Source: Chitinophaga pinensis
GTDB lineage: Bacteria; Bacteroidota; Bacteroidia; SXHM01
Direction: 5' to 3'
DNA length: 33,757 bases
Assembly (NCBI GenBank): GCA_945889235.1
Contig: CAMDBK010000005.1
Span: 1-33,757, forward strand
In this document: positions 31,280-33,757 of the stretch, one piece after another
How the letters are laid out: every line of letters begins with the position of its first letter
Numbering within the stretch: position 1 is the stretch's first letter
Translations under genes and position numbers: made by a program
Notes under the pieces: model-generated
Database searches by the model: none
What the model saw: only the letters and a program-made list of their open reading frames with translations
Told to the model about the DNA's origin: nothing

Positions 31280-32539
31280 TTACTGAAACCGACAGCTGAG
31301 CAGTGCAATATCATCAACATAACCTCTGCGCCCTTTGTGTTTTTTCAATTTAGCAACAACGTAGTCGTTGAGTTCAGTCATAGTTGAATTTTGATTTTCA
31401 ACCAGTATGAGTTCCAATTTACTTAACCCGAATTCTTTCCCGTCTTCATTCTCCAATTCAGTTACACCATCGGTATAACAGATAAGTGCTGAACCTTGAG
31501 GAACATTTATAATTCCCTCTTTGATAGAACGAATTTCTTCTAACATACCTAAACCCGGACAACCAACTGAAAGCTGGCTAACGGTGTTGTCATACAAAAA
31601 CAGCGGAGGATTTTGTCCGGCATTGATGTAAGTCATTACGCGGGTAACAAAATTATATTTTGCAACAAAAAGTGTAATAAATTTTTCGCCTTTTGCGCTT
31701 GCGTTTACACGCTTATTCAACTCCTGAATAATTTCGGGCAATGAAGAACTGTGAAAAAACAATGCGCGAATATTTGCCTGAAAATTTGCCATCAACAGCG
31801 CAGCAGAAACTCCTTTACCCGATACATCTGCCATGCACAGCGCTACTTCGTTATCATTCAGTTTTACAAAATCATAATAGTCGCCACCTATTTCCTGATG
31901 CGGCTGATAGTAAGCTGCAATTTCTATTTTATCATCTTTTGGTAACGCATTCGGGAAAAGCATTGCCTGCATTTCAGATGCCAGTTCCAATTCTTTTTTC
32001 ACCGCTGCCTGACGCACACTTTCTTTTGCTAATTTTTTATTTTCTATGGCAACTGTTATGATGTTGGCCAAGGTCTGTACAAAAGGAATGTGGCGGGTTT
32101 GCGTATTCTCAATCAAATCTTCGCGTATATCGCCCAGCAATAAAAATGCAAGTGGTTTTGATTTATGAAAAACCGGAATAATTACTTCAAATTTATTAAG
32201 ACATTCGTGTTTATCTTCATTCAGTTCTGTAACTTCTTTAAAAAATAAAATCTGTTTGGATGTTTCATCTTCATCAAATCGCAAATCAAGGCCGTAACGC
32301 AATGAGCATTGCCACTCAGTTTCATGAGTATAGAATGCCATGCGACCAATGTTCAACTGGCTGCGCAATACAAATTCAAAAATTTTCAAAAGCTGATCTT
32401 TCGAAAAATTATTGTTAATAGCATTGGTAATTTCGAGCAGAGAGTTGAGCTTGAGGTTCTTCAGCTTGAGGGCTGAATTAGCGATCCTCAGGGTATCAAG
32501 AATAACTTTCTCGTTTTTATTTTTAGTCAACTCTGTCAT
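31280..32539 (-). CDS. GAF-domain PP2C-type (SpoIIE/RsbU-like) phosphatase
   Basis: Cytoplasmic regulator of 419 residues. An N-terminal helical and GAF-like domain (LLEITNAINNNFSKDQLLKIFEFVLRSQLNIGRMAFYTHE...PVFHKSKPLAFLLLGD) is joined by a coiled-coil-like linker (VRQAAVKKELELASEMQAML) to a SpoIIE-type PP2C phosphatase. The metal-binding aspartates are in IGGDYYDF, CMADVSGKGVSAALLMANF, LICYTDGVTELEN and YVDDIALL. Such enzymes dephosphorylate anti-anti-sigma factors in partner-switching pathways; no kinase or antagonist gene is in view. ATG 32539 is preferred over 32557, which lies inside the -7 box at 32555-32562. It is downstream of lpxD with a 137-base gap. Confidence 0.9.
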   Translation of the reverse strand: MTELTKNKNEKVILDTLRIANSALKLKNLKLNSLLEITNAINNNFSKDQLLKIFEFVLRSQLNIGRMAFYTHETEWQCSLRYGLDLRFDEDETSKQILFFKEVTELNEDKHECLNKFEVIIPVFHKSKPLAFLLLGDIREDLIENTQTRHIPFVQTLANIITVAIENKKLAKESVRQAAVKKELELASEMQAMLFPNALPKDDKIEIAAYYQPHQEIGGDYYDFVKLNDNEVALCMADVSGKGVSAALLMANFQANIRALFFHSSSLPEIIQELNKRVNASAKGEKFITLFVAKYNFVTRVMTYINAGQNPPLFLYDNTVSQLSVGCPGLGMLEEIRSIKEGIINVPQGSALICYTDGVTELENEDGKEFGLSKLELILVENQNSTMTELNDYVVAKLKKHKGRRGYVDDIALLSCRFQ

Positions 32540-32554
32540 TTGCATATAGCCTTG

Positions 32555-32562
32555 CAAAGCTA
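32555..32562 (-). promoter_or_regulatory. TAnnTTTG -7 box for the phosphatase gene
   Basis: TAGCTTTG on the minus strand, 16 bases before ATG 32539; it overlaps the upstream alternative ATG 32557 and so argues against that start. Confidence 0.55.
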
Positions 32563-32676
32563 TTGCACGAATTTAAAACATTCATTGCCATAAAATTAAA
32601 GTTTTAGACAAAGTAATGTTTACAAGCGTTTCGCTGTTGCTAAATACAGACTAAGTAAATAAATATGGAAACTATT

Positions 32677-33609
32677 TCAGCGTTTCAGCTTCTCTATGAT
32701 TGATGGAAGCTGTTTTATCAGTGCAAGTTCTTTCATTTTTTCACGTGCTTCGCGCACGGGAGAACCAAACCAGATTTTATTTCCTTCAATAGATTTTGCT
32801 AAGCCTGATTGGCCAAGAACAACTGCGCCTTTACCAATTGTTAAATCTTTTTGCACACCTACTTGTCCCCACAGAATAACATCATCTTCAATAATAACAA
32901 CTCCTGCAATGCCCACCTGTGAAGCAAAAAGGCAATTTTTTCCAATCACGGTGTCGTGTCCGATTTGAATCAGGTTATCCATTTTGGTGCCTTCACCAAT
33001 TACAGTATCACCTGAAACACCGCGATCAATGGTGCAATTGGCGCCAATCTCTACATTGTTGTGGATTATTACTCTGCCACATGAATTCCATTTCTGATAA
33101 GAACTATTCTCTTTCTTCATGTAAAAAGCATCTGAACCTATTACTGTTCCTGAATGAATGATAACGTTGTCGCCAATCACACAGTGGTCATAAATGCTTA
33201 CGTTGGCATGAATGATACAATTCTTTCCGATACTGACGTTATTACCCACAAACACATTCGGTTGCAGAACGGTGCCCTCTCCTACCTGTGCGGTTGCACT
33301 TACAGGTGCTGTTGCTTTTTCGAATGGGCGGAAATGAAGCGTTAGTTTATTGTAATCCTGAAAAGGGTTTTCGGAAAATATAAGTGTCTTTCCTACGGGA
33401 CAAGGAACTTTCTTATTGATGATAATAGTTGTGGCTGCTGAATTCAGCGCTTTATCGTAATACTTAGGATGGTCAACAAAGGTGAGGTCGCCCGGTTCTA
33501 CTTTGTGGATTTCGTTGATGCCGGTAATTTTGAAATCGGGTGAGCCTTCAAACTCGCAACCGATAAGGGAAGCGATTTCATTCAGTTTTTTTGATGGTGT
33601 TAATTTCAA
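32677..33609 (-). CDS. lpxD: LpxD-type UDP-3-O-acyl-glucosamine N-acyltransferase
   Basis: Left-handed beta-helix acyltransferase of 310 residues. The N-terminal uridine-binding-type domain (EIASLIGCEFEGSPDFKITGINEIHKVEPGDLTFVDHPKYYDKAL) is followed by hexapeptide repeats (VGEGTVLQPNVFVGNNVSIGKNCIIHANVSIYDHCVIGDNV...) with IQIGHDTVIGKNCLFASQVGIAG holding the probable catalytic His. LpxD adds the N-linked acyl chain in lipid A synthesis. The position directly after efp matches the second LpxD-like paralog that I recall in many Bacteroidota, rather than the copy beside lpxC/fabZ, so the exact substrate may differ. The start is TTG 33609 (no in-frame ATG nearby), 15 bases from a palindromic repeat that may have displaced an older start. 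Confidence 0.88.
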   Translation of the reverse strand: MKLTPSKKLNEIASLIGCEFEGSPDFKITGINEIHKVEPGDLTFVDHPKYYDKALNSAATTIIINKKVPCPVGKTLIFSENPFQDYNKLTLHFRPFEKATAPVSATAQVGEGTVLQPNVFVGNNVSIGKNCIIHANVSIYDHCVIGDNVIIHSGTVIGSDAFYMKKENSSYQKWNSCGRVIIHNNVEIGANCTIDRGVSGDTVIGEGTKMDNLIQIGHDTVIGKNCLFASQVGIAGVVIIEDDVILWGQVGVQKDLTIGKGAVVLGQSGLAKSIEGNKIWFGSPVREAREKMKELALIKQLPSIIEKLKR

Positions 33610-33624
33610 GAGTGTTTTATTAAG

Positions 33625-33650
33625 CCCTTCGACTACGCTCAGGGTGACAA
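33625..33650. repeat. Palindromic repeat, family A, before lpxD
   Basis: Begins CCCTTCGACTACGCTCAGGG; the CCCT/AGGG ends can pair. It lies between efp and the TTG start of lpxD. The bases between it and efp (33651-33702) hold short repeats of TTGGCTATTTC type. Confidence 0.8.
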
Positions 33651-33702
33651 ACTGCCTATCGGTTAATTGGCTATTTCGTTACTTGCCTATTTGGCTATTT
33701 CC

Positions 33703-33757
33703 CTATTTCACTCTTTCAACGTAACTCTCGGTGCGGGTATCAATTTTTATTTTCTCG
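33703..33757 (-). CDS. efp: Elongation factor P, C-terminal end only
   Basis: Seventeen residues and a TAG stop are visible: EKIKIDTRTESYVERVK. This closely matches the conserved EF-P end (IKVDTRTGEYVERx), part of the C-terminal OB domain. EF-P relieves ribosome stalling at polyproline. The rest lies beyond the right edge. Gene order efp then lpxD supports both calls. It is too short to judge completeness. Confidence 0.8.
   Translation of the reverse strand, partial: EKIKIDTRTESYVERVK

Noticed and set aside
33651..33702. Tandem TTGGCTATTTC-like repeats after efp as a functional array
   Set aside because: The units are short, irregular and few; they look like low-complexity intergenic sequence.
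1..33757. CRISPR arrays, tRNA or rRNA genes, transposases, phage genes
   Set aside because: Both strands were read without finding any; the repeats present are isolated hairpins, not regularly spaced arrays.

Overview
The window reads as chromosomal DNA of a Bacteroidota bacterium. Evidence: an A+T-rich sequence; one secreted protein (11389-12768) with a type IX secretion C-terminal sorting domain; many lipoproteins; twelve exact TAnnTTTG promoter -7 boxes just upstream of genes; a Bacteroidota-type RecA; and the efp-lpxD gene order at the right edge. The order or genus cannot be settled from this. No rRNA, tRNA, CRISPR array, insertion sequence or prophage was seen. Coding density is very high and no stretch over 300 bases lacks a gene or gene remnant.

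Layout. 1-4267: bioA (cut by the left edge), type II NADH dehydrogenase, a membrane-anchored alpha/beta hydrolase and a YhhQ-type queuosine-precursor transporter. 4269-8860: a surface-glycan or secondary-metabolite block, with a GT4 glycosyltransferase and a methyltransferase facing a NodU/CmcH carbamoyltransferase that is followed by a DUF5989 mini-membrane protein and an SxtJ-like membrane protein. 8893-9513: a YdeI-like gene broken by one in-frame TGA. 9616-12768: a probable copper module of MbnP-like protein, MbnH-like di-heme enzyme and a YHYH-domain protein with a T9SS tail. 12868-16087: two lipoproteins, pyrD and a cytochrome c lipoprotein. 16123-19052: a di-heme oxidoreductase / Rieske / outer-membrane porin operon, divergent from a DtxR-family regulator and an NRAMP-UspA fusion transporter; a perfect 18-bp palindrome sits between the two promoters. 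21832-26734: an OmpA-family protein, then a tight operon of rocD, a small protein of five 23-residue repeats, miaE and an SGNH hydrolase. 26735-33757: a MORN-repeat protein, Bcp peroxiredoxin, recA, a TPR lipoprotein, a PagL-like lipid A deacylase, a GAF-SpoIIE phosphatase, an LpxD-type acyltransferase and the C-terminal end of EF-P.

The most unusual feature cuts across the window. At least four families of short palindromic repeats are present, and several copies lie inside or at the ends of reading frames without breaking them: a 9-codon block in bioA, the C-terminus of the methyltransferase, the region before the porin signal peptide, a loop of the SGNH hydrolase and the N-terminus of the TPR lipoprotein. 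This resembles the in-frame palindromic elements of Rickettsia. In two cases the repeat seems to supply a TTG start codon. The copper module, the carbamoyltransferase triad, the metal-regulated divergent promoter and the 23-residue repeat protein are the other points worth following.

All calls come from reading motifs by eye. No database search was run.
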